Assembly (NCBI GenBank): GCA_937892845.1
Contig: CALBGP010000028.1
Location: 199,076-263,075 of the forward strand
From: an uncultured Eggerthellaceae bacterium
GTDB taxonomy: Bacteria; Actinomycetota; Coriobacteriia; Coriobacteriales; Eggerthellaceae
Length of the DNA stretch: 64,000 nt
Direction of reading: 5' to 3'
The notes below the pieces were generated by a model. The model saw only the letters and a list, made by a program, of their open reading frames with translations. It made no database searches and was not told the DNA's origin. The position numbers were made by a program, and so were the translations under genes. The stretch's first letter is position 1; each line of letters opens with the position of its first letter. Positions 24,288 to 32,538 of the stretch are shown here, piece after piece.

Positions 24288-25853
24288 ATGATGATAAAAG
24301 CGAAATTGCTCGATAAGGCTACGCTTGCATTCGCGTCGCTTGCGTGTGCATTGCTGATAGGCCTGTGCGCCGCGGCTTACGCCTCGGCTGCAAGCGAACC
24401 TGACGGAGAGGGCGAAGACGCCCAAATCGGTGCTGTGACGGATCCTTCCGGCGAACAGGATGGCGAATCCGGTCAAGATGCGGCGGCAGGGGATGGCGCT
24501 GCGGAAGGCTGGGTCCCTGAGACCGACCAGATCCCTGAAACCGATCAGGCTCCAGAAACCGACCAGGACCCTGATTCCCAAGGGTCCGCGGATCCGAATC
24601 CTCCTGTTGTCAACCCTGAAGATGACGCGGAAAGCGCCACGGTCATCGCGGGTGAAACCCAGTTCGACACGTCGGCCGCCCAGGCTCTCAAGGCGTTTCC
24701 CGATGGCTGCTCAACGGTGATTGTCGCCAGCGGCACCGCTCCCATCGATGCCCTCGCGGCCTCTTCGCTTGCCGGTGCACTTGATTGCCCCATTCTGCTG
24801 ACGTCGAAATCGAAGCTGCCGCAGTCCGCTTCCGAAGCCATTGGCGCGCTCGGCTGCACGCATGCCATCATCGTCGGCGGCGAAGCCGTGGTGGCCAAGA
24901 AGGTGGAATCGGCCCTCTCGTCTGCGATGGGCGGCAAGGGCAGCGTGGAACGCCTTGCGGGCACTTCCCAATACGATACCCAGCTTGAGATATTCAAGTA
25001 CGGCCGCACCAACGGCTTTTGGGACGGGGTTGATACGGTGATCGCCGTTTCCGGCATGCCTCAGTCCATGGCAGACGGGCTTTCCGTCTCGCCTGCGGCC
25101 TACAAGCTCAAGGCGCCCGTGTTCCTGGTCGATTCGAAGGGAAATCTTGACCCTCAGGCAATCAAGGTTCTGGCCGATGATCCTTCATTCAAACGCGCCG
25201 TCCTCGTGGGAGGCACCGCTGTCGTCTCCGATGTGACGTTCGGCTTCTTCCAAGGCGTGACCATGTGCTATGACGGCTCCCCTGAGGTGGTGCGCCTTGC
25301 GGGGAAAACCCTCTATGACACGTCCGCTTCCGTTGCCCGCTGGTCTGTGAAGCAGGGCATTCTCAGCTGGGCCGATGCCGCGTTCGCCACGGGCCGCTCT
25401 CCTTATGACGCCCTCGGCGGCGGCGTGCTCCAGGGCAAGAGCGGCTCCGTGATGCTGCTCATAGATTCCGGTTACACGGCAGCCCTTGATGCCGCCGTGA
25501 AGGCCGGCCCCGATGCCGTCAAGCATGTCCGCTTCTTCGGCGGCGATGCTATCATGCCGAAGTCTTTGCGCACCATGATCATCGACCGTCTTGGCATTGA
25601 GCCCGGTTCCGGTAAGGATTCCGCCACGCCGTCTGAGAAGCCCGGCAAAATCGGGTCCGAGGAGCTTGGCGTTCAGGAGGATTCTTCTTCCGGAACCGTG
25701 CCGCCCATATCGGATGGCCAGGCTGCTCAGCCCGAGCAGCAGCCGGAGCAGGGCGAGCAAGGCGATCAATCCCAGACTGATCCTTCTTCAGAAGATGACA
25801 AGGCTTCCTCTGCCGAAGTCGTGGCTCCTGAGAAAGGAGGCGATGCGGCATGA
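24288..25853 (+). CDS. Secreted cell-wall-binding protein with three CWB2 repeats
   Basis: This protein has about 521 residues. A signal peptide (KATLAFASLACALLIGLCAAAYA) is followed by an acidic linker containing three PETDQ hexad repeats. Three CWB2 repeats (PF04122) occupy about residues 117-435, each with an AGETQFDT/AGTSQYDT/AGKTLYDT opening and an (I/V)VGG or FFGG turn. An acidic Pro/Gln/Ser-rich tail follows, with no enzymatic domain. CWB2 repeats bind anionic wall polymers non-covalently. The start could be 24279, 24288 or 24291; none has a strong ribosome site. It overlaps the next gene by four bases (ATGA). Confidence 0.83.
   Translation: MMIKAKLLDKATLAFASLACALLIGLCAAAYASAASEPDGEGEDAQIGAVTDPSGEQDGESGQDAAAGDGAAEGWVPETDQIPETDQAPETDQDPDSQGSADPNPPVVNPEDDAESATVIAGETQFDTSAAQALKAFPDGCSTVIVASGTAPIDALAASSLAGALDCPILLTSKSKLPQSASEAIGALGCTHAIIVGGEAVVAKKVESALSSAMGGKGSVERLAGTSQYDTQLEIFKYGRTNGFWDGVDTVIAVSGMPQSMADGLSVSPAAYKLKAPVFLVDSKGNLDPQAIKVLADDPSFKRAVLVGGTAVVSDVTFGFFQGVTMCYDGSPEVVRLAGKTLYDTSASVARWSVKQGILSWADAAFATGRSPYDALGGGVLQGKSGSVMLLIDSGYTAALDAAVKAGPDAVKHVRFFGGDAIMPKSLRTMIIDRLGIEPGSGKDSATPSEKPGKIGSEELGVQEDSSSGTVPPISDGQAAQPEQQPEQGEQGDQSQTDPSSEDDKASSAEVVAPEKGGDAA
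24516..24569 (+). repeat. Three 18-base repeats encoding PETDQ hexads
   Basis: Three consecutive 18-base units encode PETDQI, PETDQA and PETDQD in the linker between signal peptide and CWB2 repeats. The copies differ at wobble positions. Such a repeat can expand or contract by slippage, changing linker length. Confidence 0.7.
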
Positions 25854-27454
25854 TGTCTCGGTTTCTGAAGTCTGCCAGCACTGCGCAGCTGGCATTGATG
25901 CTGGCTTTCGCCCTGCTCTGCGCTGTAGCGGCGGGGGCGGTTGCGGCCAAGCCCGCCTTCGCTGACGAGAACGCCCATGCTCCGGCAAGTTTTTCCACGG
26001 TGGCGGGGGAGACGCAGTTCGATACGGCCGTAGCGCAGTCGAAGGCGGCATTCTCTTCGTCGAAGTGGGCCATCGTGGTGGGCTCCAAGGGATGGAGCGA
26101 CGCTCTTGCCGCTTCCGGTCTTGCGGGTGCGCTCAACTGTCCCATCCTCTACACCGATGCGAAGTCTTTGACCTCTGTCACCGCGAAGGAGCTTTCGCGC
26201 TTGGGTGTGAAGAACGTGCTTGTGCTGGGCGGTACCGCCGCCGTGTCCGACGGCGTGTTCGCGCAGCTTGAGAAGAAGTACTCGGTGCAGCGCCTTGGGG
26301 GCGCCTCGCTTTATGACACGCAGATGGCCATCTACGAGTATGGCATGGCGAAGAATCTGTGGGCCAAGGACACCTTGTTCGTGGCGACGGGCCGCTCCTT
26401 CGCGGATGCGCTTTCCGTGGCACCTGTTGCTTACAAGCAGAAAGCGCCGATCTTCCTCGTCGATTCCTCGTCGGATTTCACTGACGCACAGCGCACCTCG
26501 TTGCTCGCCGGCGCCCGACTGGGCTACTTCAAGCGTGCGGTGATCATCGGCGGAACCGTTGTTGTCAACAAGAAGGCCGAAGGCTTCACCACCTTCATTT
26601 CCGCGCTGTCAAGCGGTTCGGGCAATCCGTGTGTACGTCTGGCGGGCCAGTCCGCTTACGATACGAATGCCTCCGTTGCATCATGGGCTGTCAAGAATGC
26701 GGGAATGACCTGGAACAAGGCTGCGATAGCATCCGGCGTTGTTCCCTACGACGCGCTTGCCGGGGCCCCGTTGCAGGCCAAGCGCGGATCGGTGATCATC
26801 CTGGTGGGTTCCGCTCCTTCGGTCTCCGTGGATGCGCTGGCCAAGCATTCGTCTTCGGTTAAGTCTGTCACCTATTTCGGCGGCAAGGGCATTATCGAGC
26901 CGGCCATGCGCACGTACGTGGATTATTCGCTTCGCTTCGGCCGCGCGCTTCCGTCCGGCGGGACGAAGATGTCAAACAACAGCTACCTGTGGGTGGATTC
27001 TTCGGGCATCTACCGCAACGATGCGGAGTACTACAAGAGCTGGATTGCCATTGCCAATCGCTACAGCAGCCCGACGGGCTACCTGATGATCGTTGATACC
27101 GGAAGCAACCATACGGTCATCTTCAAGGGGCATAAGGGCGCTTGGGGTGTCGATAAGTTCTGGCGCTGCAGCACCGGCGCGTGGAACAGCCCCACGGTCA
27201 AGGGCCTTTACACCATCCAAGAGCGTGGCTTGTCTTTCGGCCACGGCTACACATGCTGGTACTGGACGCAGTTCCATGGCGATTATCTGTTCCATTCCGG
27301 CACGTATTATCCGGGCAGCATGACCAAGGTGATGGATGACCGTATGGGTGTGAACATCTCTGCGGGCTGCGTGCGCCTTCCGCTTGAGCGCGCCAAGTGG
27401 ATCTACGACAACATTCCGCGCCATACCACCGTCTACATCTTCGGCACGGTTTAA
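25850..27454 (+). CDS. CWB2-anchored L,D-transpeptidase (YkuD domain)
   Basis: This 534-residue protein has a signal peptide (residues 1-38), three CWB2 repeats (about 45-365) and a C-terminal YkuD L,D-transpeptidase domain (about 400-534). The catalytic motif is complete: His482 in FHSGTYY and Cys507 in ISAGCVRLP. The enzyme should form 3-3 peptidoglycan cross-links or attach proteins to peptidoglycan outside the cell, held in place by CWB2. The ATG at 25850 follows AAAGGAGG by 9 bases and overlaps the stop of the preceding CWB2 gene. A second ATG directly after it is a possible alternative. Confidence 0.9.
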   Translation: MMSRFLKSASTAQLALMLAFALLCAVAAGAVAAKPAFADENAHAPASFSTVAGETQFDTAVAQSKAAFSSSKWAIVVGSKGWSDALAASGLAGALNCPILYTDAKSLTSVTAKELSRLGVKNVLVLGGTAAVSDGVFAQLEKKYSVQRLGGASLYDTQMAIYEYGMAKNLWAKDTLFVATGRSFADALSVAPVAYKQKAPIFLVDSSSDFTDAQRTSLLAGARLGYFKRAVIIGGTVVVNKKAEGFTTFISALSSGSGNPCVRLAGQSAYDTNASVASWAVKNAGMTWNKAAIASGVVPYDALAGAPLQAKRGSVIILVGSAPSVSVDALAKHSSSVKSVTYFGGKGIIEPAMRTYVDYSLRFGRALPSGGTKMSNNSYLWVDSSGIYRNDAEYYKSWIAIANRYSSPTGYLMIVDTGSNHTVIFKGHKGAWGVDKFWRCSTGAWNSPTVKGLYTIQERGLSFGHGYTCWYWTQFHGDYLFHSGTYYPGSMTKVMDDRMGVNISAGCVRLPLERAKWIYDNIPRHTTVYIFGTV

Positions 27455-27512
27455 GGGGCTGGGTTAAAAGCCTGCCCCCATGGAAAGCGCGGGTGGAAAT
27501 GTGCGGTGATCG

Positions 27513-27538
27513 ATGGAGGGGCCTTCCGGCCCCTCCAT
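27513..27538. terminator. Terminator-like hairpin between convergent genes
   Basis: A perfect 11-base stem with a TTCC loop lies 58 bases after the L,D-transpeptidase gene and 23 bases from the end of the convergent acyltransferase. The stem is GC-rich but there is no T-run, so it may act in both directions with modest efficiency. Confidence 0.6.
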
Positions 27539-27561
27539 TGCGTTCAGGCTGCATTTCTCGT

Positions 27562-28632
27562 TCAGGCCGTTGCCTTCGTCTGCTTCCTGCGTTGCCAGGC
27601 TGCTCTGATGCGCTTGTCGATGGCCATATAGGCGTAGCTGAATGCAATGGCTATGGCCAGTGAGGCGAACCAGGGGATGATGGTCTGCTCGACCGTGTAG
27701 TTCGATCCGGTCAAGACGAATTCGCGCATGTACTTCAGTACGATTGAGTGGACCAGGTAGAACGGCATGATGTGGTCCGCCAGCGATGCCATAAGCTTCG
27801 ATGCGCCCCAATCGGAAACCTTGCCCTCGTAAACGCACAGCGCATACATCAGGTACAGCTCCAGCACGATGAAAAAGCGCGTGAAGCCCATCTCATGCTT
27901 GGTGATCACGTAAACGGCGAAGAACAGGAACACCGTGACCAGCTGCACCATGCTGCTGCGGGGGATGCCCTCACCATCGCGGCGCTTGAGGTACATGACG
28001 GCCAGCAGGGCGCCCATGAGGTATTCCAGGAAGCGGTAGGGCGGGAACACGTTGGTGTAGCAGAACGATCCCGTACCGATGAAGTGGTTGAAGTACAGGG
28101 CGTATCCGAACTGCAGGAAGGCCACCGTGATGAGCAGCCATGGGGCGTAGCTCTCGAAGCGCTTGAGAACGCGGACCATGACCGGGGTCAGCAGGTAGCA
28201 GAAGAACAGGGCGGATAGAAACCATGATACGCCGTTGAATGAGTAGACGAAATCTTCATTGGGCGTCCATGCCTGCAGGAACAAGAGATTGACCACAGCC
28301 TGGGCCAGGAAATCCGACTTGTCTATGTCGTAGCCGCCTGCCCATGCCCGGTAGATGAAGAGGAGGGCCATGAGAAGAAATCCCACGAAGTGCATGGGAA
28401 ATATCTTCCACCAGCGCTTTTTCATGTATGAGCCAGTCGAAAGGTCCTTGCCGTAGCCGGAAAGAAGGCAGCAGAAGCCGGAGATCATGAAGAACAGCTG
28501 GAGTGCGTAGCCGGTCAAGGTGCCGGCGTAGTAGCCGATGGCATCGGGAAGCATATCGCCTGAGTGGCATAGGAAAATGGTGAAGATGAGGCCTACGCGG
28601 ACCAGATTCAAGCTGTCGACGCGTTTTTTCAT
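27562..28632 (-). CDS. Acyltransferase 3 family membrane protein
   Basis: This 356-residue protein has about 10 membrane helices. SLNLVRVGLIFTIFLCHSGD near the start carries the conserved His of the acyltransferase_3 family (PF01757); FFMISGFCCLLSGYG and YMKKRWWKIFPMHFVG are further family blocks. It is likely to O-acetylate or succinylate a surface glycan. The ATG at 28632 has AAGGGA upstream on the minus strand and is preferred to the ATG six codons earlier. It stands alone among CWB2 genes, convergent with the L,D-transpeptidase gene and divergent from the glucosaminidase gene. Confidence 0.83.
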   Translation of the reverse strand: MKKRVDSLNLVRVGLIFTIFLCHSGDMLPDAIGYYAGTLTGYALQLFFMISGFCCLLSGYGKDLSTGSYMKKRWWKIFPMHFVGFLLMALLFIYRAWAGGYDIDKSDFLAQAVVNLLFLQAWTPNEDFVYSFNGVSWFLSALFFCYLLTPVMVRVLKRFESYAPWLLITVAFLQFGYALYFNHFIGTGSFCYTNVFPPYRFLEYLMGALLAVMYLKRRDGEGIPRSSMVQLVTVFLFFAVYVITKHEMGFTRFFIVLELYLMYALCVYEGKVSDWGASKLMASLADHIMPFYLVHSIVLKYMREFVLTGSNYTVEQTIIPWFASLAIAIAFSYAYMAIDKRIRAAWQRRKQTKATA

Positions 28633-28828
28633 GGAACGGAATCCCTTCATGGCGTGTTTTGCTGAGAAAAATGACGGTTCGACAACATATCACAATCATG
28701 CTCTGTTGATGGGGTATGGAGCGTTGCATCGTGAATCTCCGTATGTGATGGGGTGCCTGGAGGCTGCGGGATATGTATGCTGTGCGTTTCATTTGCGCAG
28801 GATGGCGCGATGCGGGAATCGTAGGGGG

Positions 28829-28834
28829 TATACT
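28829..28834 (+). promoter_or_regulatory. TATACT -10-like box before the CWB2-glucosaminidase gene
   Basis: TATACT matches five of six -10 consensus bases and lies 34 bases before the ATG at 28868. An AAGAAAGGA ribosome site is in between. No convincing -35 box was found in the 235-base divergent gap, which otherwise shows nothing recognisable. Confidence 0.4.
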
Positions 28835-28867
28835 GCATAGGATTACGAACCAAGAAAGGAATGCGCC

Positions 28868-31030
28868 ATGCACTACTTCAACCGCACCCTGCGCGCACTG
28901 CTCTGTGTCGTTTTGGCTGCCGGGTTGTGCCTGCCCGCGGGGCTGGCCTTCGCCGAAGAACCCGCCTCCGACACGCTTCCCGTAGGCGATGACCGTCCTG
29001 CACCTGAGACGGATAAGGGTACCGAAGCCGATCAGGAATCCGCCCAGTCGCAGGATTCTGAAGCAACGTCCGATCAGGGGTCTCAGGATTCCGAGAGCCA
29101 GGACCTGCAGGTTCAGGAAGATGCCGCCGATCAGTCTGATCCTGACGCCGATAGCGCTGCCTCTACGGACGAAGGGACTGTGATAGGTTCCGCCATCACC
29201 GACGAGCAGATTGCTGATGCTCTTGCCGGGCTGGAAGATTCCGGCAGCGCCGCCATCTCTCTTTTCGCCGCTCCTGAAGCGGCGGCGTCGACCGTGAGCT
29301 CAGGTGTCATCTCCCTGGCTGGCGAGACCCAGTATGATACGGCGGCAGCTGAAGCTCTTTACGCGTTCAAGTCTTCGGAATACGTCATTGTTGCCAGCGG
29401 CACCAGTGCCGTTGACGCATTGTCCGCTACAGCGCTCGCGGGTCTGCTTGACTGCCCGATTCTTCTGACGGCGAAATCCTATGTGCCTCAGGCAACCAAG
29501 GATGCCATCAAGTCCCTTGGTGTCAAAAACGTCGTGGTCATCGGTGGCACCGCGGTCATTTCGGATGCCACCGCTTCTGCATTGGGAAAGTCCTCCAAAT
29601 CCGGCACCTATACCCGTCTTGCCGGCGAGAGTCTGTTCGACACCCAGTTGGCAATCTACGAATACGGCAAGAAACACGGCACGTGGGGCAATACCGCCTT
29701 CGTTGCGAACGGCGTTCTGTCCTTTGCCGATGCTTTGTCCGTCTCTCCTCTTGCCTTCAAGCTCAAGGCACCCGTCTTCCTGGCCAATTCAGAGGGCATG
29801 CTGCCCGTCGCTACGGCTCGCGCCCTTATCGGCGGCGGCTTCAAGCAGGTGGTCGTGGCTGGCGGCACGGCTGTCGTTTCCGATGAGTGCTGGGGTATTT
29901 TCCAGGCCGCATCCATCATGGGCGGCGGAGACTACAACGGCGTGAAGCGCCTTGCGGGCAAGACCCTCTACGATACGTCTGCCGCAATTGCCAAGTGGGC
30001 TGTTTCCAAGGGCTATCTTGCTTGGAATGGTGCCGCATTCGCTACGGGACGCATCCCCTATGATGCTCTTGCAGGCAGCGTTGTCCAGGGCAAGGAAGGC
30101 TCCGTTCTGCTGCTTGTGGATGAGGGCTATGATGCCTGCGTCGATGCCGTGGTTGCGGCCGATGCGAAAAAGCCCGTCGAAACGATCAAGTTCTTCGGCG
30201 GTACTGCGGTCATTACGCCTGAGCAGCGTCTTGAAATCGCGCAGCGCCTGGATCTGTCGAATATCACTCTCACGGAGCGCAGCTATCCCATCACCATGAA
30301 CCGTTTCGTGGACATCGAATACGCTCAGGCCAACGAGTATCACGGCTACACGCGTGCTCAGGTAAAGGAGTCCATAGATGCCGCCTCCACTCCTGCCGGG
30401 ACGGCCGGATTCTATCAGTTCACCGTGCTTTCCGACGGCTATTCGGGCATGACCGCTGAACAGCTGGATGCCTTCATTGCCGCTAATTGCCGCTATTCCG
30501 AACGGAATTATGGCGTAACCAGCAACCTGCGCGGCACGGGAGCCTATTTCGTGGAAGCGGCCAAAACCTACGGCATCAACGAAGTGTACCTGTTGGCCCA
30601 CGCAGCGCTTGAAAGTGCATGGGGCTGCTCCGCACTGGCTCAGGGAGCCATCAAGGGCTATAGCGGTTACCTCAATTTCTATGGCATAGGCGCCTACGAC
30701 ATAGACCCCGGCAATGGCGGTGCCGCTATGGCCAAGAAGTACGGCTGGACCAATCCCCGCAAGGCAATTCTGGGTGCAGCCGAATGGCTCAGCAAGAATT
30801 ACATCAACCCTACGGTGAGCTCTGGCAAGGTTTCGGGTCCTCAGGACACTCTGTGGAAGATGCGCTGGGATGTTCAGCGCGCTGCATCCGAGGGATCGGT
30901 GTGGCATCAGTATGCAACCGGTCGCACGTGGGCTACGGGTATTGCGACGGTCATGGCCGAGTTCTATTCCAGCATCGATCTGCCTTTCGAGAAGACCGGT
31001 CTCACCTTCGAGATTCCGAAGTTCAGCTAG
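28868..31030 (+). CDS. CWB2-anchored glucosaminidase (peptidoglycan hydrolase)
   Basis: This 720-residue protein has a signal peptide (1-30) and a Glu/Asp/Gln/Ser-rich linker (about 31-140). Three CWB2 repeats (about 145-465) follow, then a C-terminal glucosaminidase-type domain (PF01832, about 475-715). The catalytic Glu582 lies in LAHAALESAWG, and YLNFYGIGAYD is the downstream family block. It should cleave N-acetylglucosaminyl bonds in peptidoglycan for wall turnover or cell separation. The ATG follows AAGAAAGGA. A strong terminator follows at 31088. Confidence 0.88.
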   Translation: MHYFNRTLRALLCVVLAAGLCLPAGLAFAEEPASDTLPVGDDRPAPETDKGTEADQESAQSQDSEATSDQGSQDSESQDLQVQEDAADQSDPDADSAASTDEGTVIGSAITDEQIADALAGLEDSGSAAISLFAAPEAAASTVSSGVISLAGETQYDTAAAEALYAFKSSEYVIVASGTSAVDALSATALAGLLDCPILLTAKSYVPQATKDAIKSLGVKNVVVIGGTAVISDATASALGKSSKSGTYTRLAGESLFDTQLAIYEYGKKHGTWGNTAFVANGVLSFADALSVSPLAFKLKAPVFLANSEGMLPVATARALIGGGFKQVVVAGGTAVVSDECWGIFQAASIMGGGDYNGVKRLAGKTLYDTSAAIAKWAVSKGYLAWNGAAFATGRIPYDALAGSVVQGKEGSVLLLVDEGYDACVDAVVAADAKKPVETIKFFGGTAVITPEQRLEIAQRLDLSNITLTERSYPITMNRFVDIEYAQANEYHGYTRAQVKESIDAASTPAGTAGFYQFTVLSDGYSGMTAEQLDAFIAANCRYSERNYGVTSNLRGTGAYFVEAAKTYGINEVYLLAHAALESAWGCSALAQGAIKGYSGYLNFYGIGAYDIDPGNGGAAMAKKYGWTNPRKAILGAAEWLSKNYINPTVSSGKVSGPQDTLWKMRWDVQRAASEGSVWHQYATGRTWATGIATVMAEFYSSIDLPFEKTGLTFEIPKFS

Positions 31031-31087
31031 GCATCTGATAGGGTGCTTCGCCTTGAAGCGCCTGTCAGACAAATTCGCCGAACCCAA

Positions 31088-31118
31088 GGGCCGCAACGTT
31101 ATGTTGCGGTCCATTTTT
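31088..31118 (+). terminator. Intrinsic terminator after the glucosaminidase gene
   Basis: A 10-base stem (CCGCAAC paired with GTTGCGG plus outer pairs) with a five-base loop is followed by a run of five T at 31114-31118. This is a standard rho-independent terminator, 58 bases after the stop codon. Confidence 0.8.
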
Positions 31119-31188
31119 ATGGTTTCGGTGACTAGGGACCGATTTGATGAGCACAAGACTGGTTCGCTTCAATAGTGAATTTCAATAT

Positions 31189-31227
31189 AAAACCTCCTAT
31201 GTCCCGATGGCAGGAGTGGGAGGTTTT
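31189..31227 (+). terminator. Second hairpin with AAAACCTCC/GGAGGTTTT arms
   Basis: Nine-base perfect arms are separated by 21 bases and end in TTTT. It could be a backup terminator or a relic of a lost gene, since no coding sequence lies between it and the first terminator. Confidence 0.5.
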
Positions 31228-31331
31228 GTGCTGTACGAGGGCGGAATGCCCGGTATGATCCATAGATTTGTTCTAAAGAGAAAGTTTGATAGCAAGCAGC
31301 AGTTCAACTGATTTCGTTTGATATCAGGCGG

Positions 31332-31361
31332 TTGAGTCGCTGTGTCCGGCTAGTGTATAAT
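31332..31361 (+). promoter_or_regulatory. Promoter TTGAGT-N18-TATAAT
   Basis: TTGAGT at 31332-31337 and a perfect TATAAT at 31356-31361 are separated by 18 bases. This is among the best sigma-70-type promoters in the window. It would drive the frameshifted gene at 31621 and the CWB2 gene at 32539 as one transcript. Confidence 0.6.
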
Positions 31362-31620
31362 CGTGGCTGAAGTTAATAGACAGATATGCAACAATTGTTG
31401 AAAAACTATTAGCGGTCTCTGGTCTTCCTATTTTTATGAAGCGGAGTGCAAAATGGTTAATTTGGCAATCAGTCGAGTGCTTTATGCATGCGGCAGGTGC
31501 TCTCTCGTGCTTGGTGTAAATGCCTTGCGGTCGAATAGAGCAACCTGCTGATTTTCACGTAGCGTTACTCCCGCAGGGCCGATGGCAAGCTCCACCCATA
31601 CCAATCTGAAAGGTGGCTCC

Positions 31621-32537
31621 ATGCCTTCTGGTTCAATGGTTATTCGCCGTGCGGTCATGCTGATCGTTGCCATCATCTCACTTTTAGGCTTGGCTGTTCT
31701 GTTGGCGTCTTCATTCGCCTATTCGGCCAATGCTTCAGAAAACGAGGCGTATGTTGAAGGCGAGCTCGTCGTTGTATTTGATGGCTATGCGCCGCCTGAG
31801 GCAAAGCAGGCTGTACTTGATGATTTGCATTACGAATCTGTCGAAGAAATTGAAACGGTTTGGAATTCTGAGAAGTCCCTTTTCGAAGAAGTTTGCTTAG
31901 TCAGACTGCCTTCTATTTCTTGCGAGGAAGCTGTGACGACGGCGGTGTCTCACGGGTGCGTGATCGAGCGTACGGTAATCCGTTTTATGGACATGAGATT
32001 GCGGGGGATTACGTTGGCGGGATAGAAGGCCGGGATTTTGAGGACGGAGCAATCCTGGTTCGTTTTATCGACGGAACGACATCGTCTGATGCTGAGAGCT
32101 TCGTGTCGTCATTTGGCGCTACAATTGAGTTATCTGCGTCTGATGTTAATTCCGACAGTCTTTCTGCCCCAATTCGCGTGCTGCTCCCCGAGGATATGTC
32201 GGTTGTTTTCGGTATTCTCCATGCCGAAAGTGGTCCCAGCGTGGTGTCTGCGACCCCTGTATATATCACTAAACAGCAGGAATCATCGCCGTATAGCGTC
32301 TATCTTGCTGCATTTGATGGCGATGCGTCGCGCGAGCGTTGTGAGAGTTTGCTGGTTGAGGTTGATGCCGTCGGGACGTTTCGCTTTCAGTACTCTAGCG
32401 GAGCTTCGGTGTATTCCATTCTGACGAAAACCCCCGATTTTCCTGCGTCTCTCGCCTCTTTGTTTGGTTCTGATTTGCTGGAATGCCGAATGGATGTGAT
32501 GTTTGGGCCTGCAGTGATATGTCTGGAGAGGAGATAA
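31621..32537 (+). pseudogene. Frameshifted secreted protein with propeptide-like modules
   Basis: The gene starts at ATG 31621 after AAAGGTGG and encodes a signal peptide (VMLIVAIISLLGLAVLLASS). It then runs NEAYVEGELVVVFDGYA, closely matching residues after the signal peptide of the next gene. Around 31972-31976 the match jumps to the -1 frame: reading ERT in the first frame then GNPFYGHEIAG in the second aligns without gaps to KRAMPNSFYGYEVGG of the neighbour. The rejoined product would hold three modules resembling subtilase propeptides but no CWB2 repeats. No slippery heptamer is visible, so a one-base deletion or a sequencing error is likeliest. Base composition is AT-rich compared with neighbours. 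Confidence 0.75.
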
Positions 32538-32538
32538 G

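Larger units (their letters stand above)
31031..31620 (+). other. 590-base non-coding, AT-richer gap with terminators and a promoter
   Basis: The gap holds a strong intrinsic terminator (31088-31118), a second hairpin (31189-31227) and a promoter (31332-31361). The stretch is visibly richer in A and T than its surroundings. A 32-codon reading frame at 31453-31551, with GGAG six bases before its ATG, could be a leader peptide but has no recognisable features. About 250 bases separate the promoter from the next gene, so a long leader is implied. Confidence 0.6.

Noticed and set aside
29789..31156. 455-codon minus-strand frame opposite the CWB2-glucosaminidase gene
   Set aside because: The plus strand carries three CWB2 repeats and a complete glucosaminidase domain; the opposite frame lacks any recognisable feature or ribosome site.
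31453..31551. 32-codon frame in the leader of the frameshifted gene
   Set aside because: GGAG precedes its ATG, but there is no conserved motif or neighbouring attenuator structure; it is noted within the gap entry only.
31965..31985. Programmed -1 frameshifting to join the two halves of the propeptide-module gene
   Set aside because: The site (ACGGTAAT) is not a slippery heptamer, and no stem-loop was seen just downstream; mutation or sequencing error is simpler.
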